6,137 bases of DNA from Cohaesibacteraceae bacterium (GTDB lineage: Bacteria; Pseudomonadota; Alphaproteobacteria; Rhizobiales; Cohaesibacteraceae), in NCBI GenBank assembly GCA_016764535.1, contig JAESRR010000188.1, forward strand, positions 10,393 to 16,529, given 5' to 3'. Under the pieces are notes generated by a model that was not told the origin of the DNA, ran no database searches, and was given only the letters and a program-made list of their open reading frames with translations. The position numbers and the translations under genes were made by a program. Shown piece by piece: positions 5,954 to 6,137 of this stretch; position 1 is the first letter of the stretch, and each line of letters opens with the position of its first letter.

Positions 5954-6080
5954 TGAAATTTCATGCGCTGCACTGGGTTATATTGATGTTGTTCCAGGAA
6001 ATTTGGCAACTCTGATCACATCAGTGACCAGGTTGAAGGTGGGGACCGGAACTGATCGTCTTGTCTAAAAATATTTCGGC
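5954..6080. other. Non-coding stretch after ogt
   Basis: No convincing gene is seen. It holds the palindromes ATGAAATTTCAT (5953-5964, overlapping the ogt stop) and CTGATCACATCAG (6012-6024), and further TGATC copies. No hairpin followed by T is present, so the end of the ogt transcript is not defined here. Confidence 0.5.
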
Positions 6081-6109
6081 TTGAGCATTCATCACGTGAT
6101 CACTATATT
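6081..6109 (+). promoter_or_regulatory. Predicted sigma70-like promoter reading out of the window
   Basis: TTGAGC (6081-6086, 4 of 6) and TATATT (6104-6109, 5 of 6) are exactly 17 bases apart. The spacer contains the perfect palindrome ATCACGTGAT (6091-6100), a possible operator. Transcription would start near 6116, inside the hairpin at 6113-6136. The gene or RNA served lies beyond the right edge. Confidence 0.5.
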
Positions 6110-6112
6110 GGC

Positions 6113-6136
6113 TGGATGCATCGGGCGATGCATCCA
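6113..6136. repeat. Perfect inverted repeat (10-bp stem, 4-base loop)
   Basis: TGGATGCATC (6113-6122) and GATGCATCCA (6127-6136) pair perfectly around GGGC. It could be the terminator of ogt (the window ends before any T run can be seen), the 5' stem of the transcript from the predicted promoter at 6081-6109, or the edge of a dispersed repeat. Confidence 0.6.
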
Positions 6137-6137
6137 C

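Noticed and set aside
5953..6015. 20-codon open frame (MKFHALHWVILMLF...) whose ATG overlaps the ogt stop as TGATG
   Set aside because: It has no ribosome site and its start codon lies in a palindrome. The short hydrophobic peptide has nothing to support it beyond the overlap.
1..6137. CRISPR arrays, tRNA or rRNA genes, insertion sequences
   Set aside because: No spaced direct repeats, cloverleaf, rRNA motifs, transposase or terminal inverted repeats with target duplications were seen.

Overview
The window is about 6.1 kb of moderate-to-low GC bacterial chromosome. A fused TRAP permease with a cognate universal stress protein, together with Lrp/AsnC- and MarR-type regulators, suggests a Gram-negative proteobacterium, probably a marine or aquatic alphaproteobacterium. 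That placement is inferred from gene content and protein style; no rRNA or other marker is present.

Left region (1-2687): the 3' part of a fused 4TM/12TM TRAP-type solute transporter permease with a DUF3394-like C-terminal module. A UspF/UspG-like universal stress protein follows 9 bp downstream, and a strong intrinsic terminator closes the operon. The solute is unknown, because the solute-binding protein gene is not in the window.

Middle region (2688-3946): a nitrilase-superfamily amidohydrolase with an intact Glu-Lys-Cys triad on the minus strand. It is divergent from the remnant of an Lrp/AsnC regulator that has lost most of its DNA-binding domain and linker and is now split between two frames. 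A palindrome of about 37 bp sits directly in front of the remnant's start codon and is a candidate operator.

Right-centre (3947-5356): a MarR-family regulator on the plus strand is divergent from a two-gene minus-strand operon. The operon encodes an exported DOMON-domain protein with a KR-type Tat-like signal and a small protein of unknown function. The shared intergenic region carries two related 19-bp operators (TCAAG-N3-CTTGA type) whose centres are 37 bp apart, and they overlap the predicted promoters. This is the most coherent candidate for an undescribed system: a MarR-controlled DOMON plus small-protein envelope module.

Right edge (5357-6137): ogt, encoding O6-alkylguanine-DNA alkyltransferase, follows marR. 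After it comes about 180 bp without a convincing gene. This stretch holds palindromes, a good sigma70-like promoter and a perfect 10-bp-stem hairpin at the predicted start of a transcript that runs out of the window.
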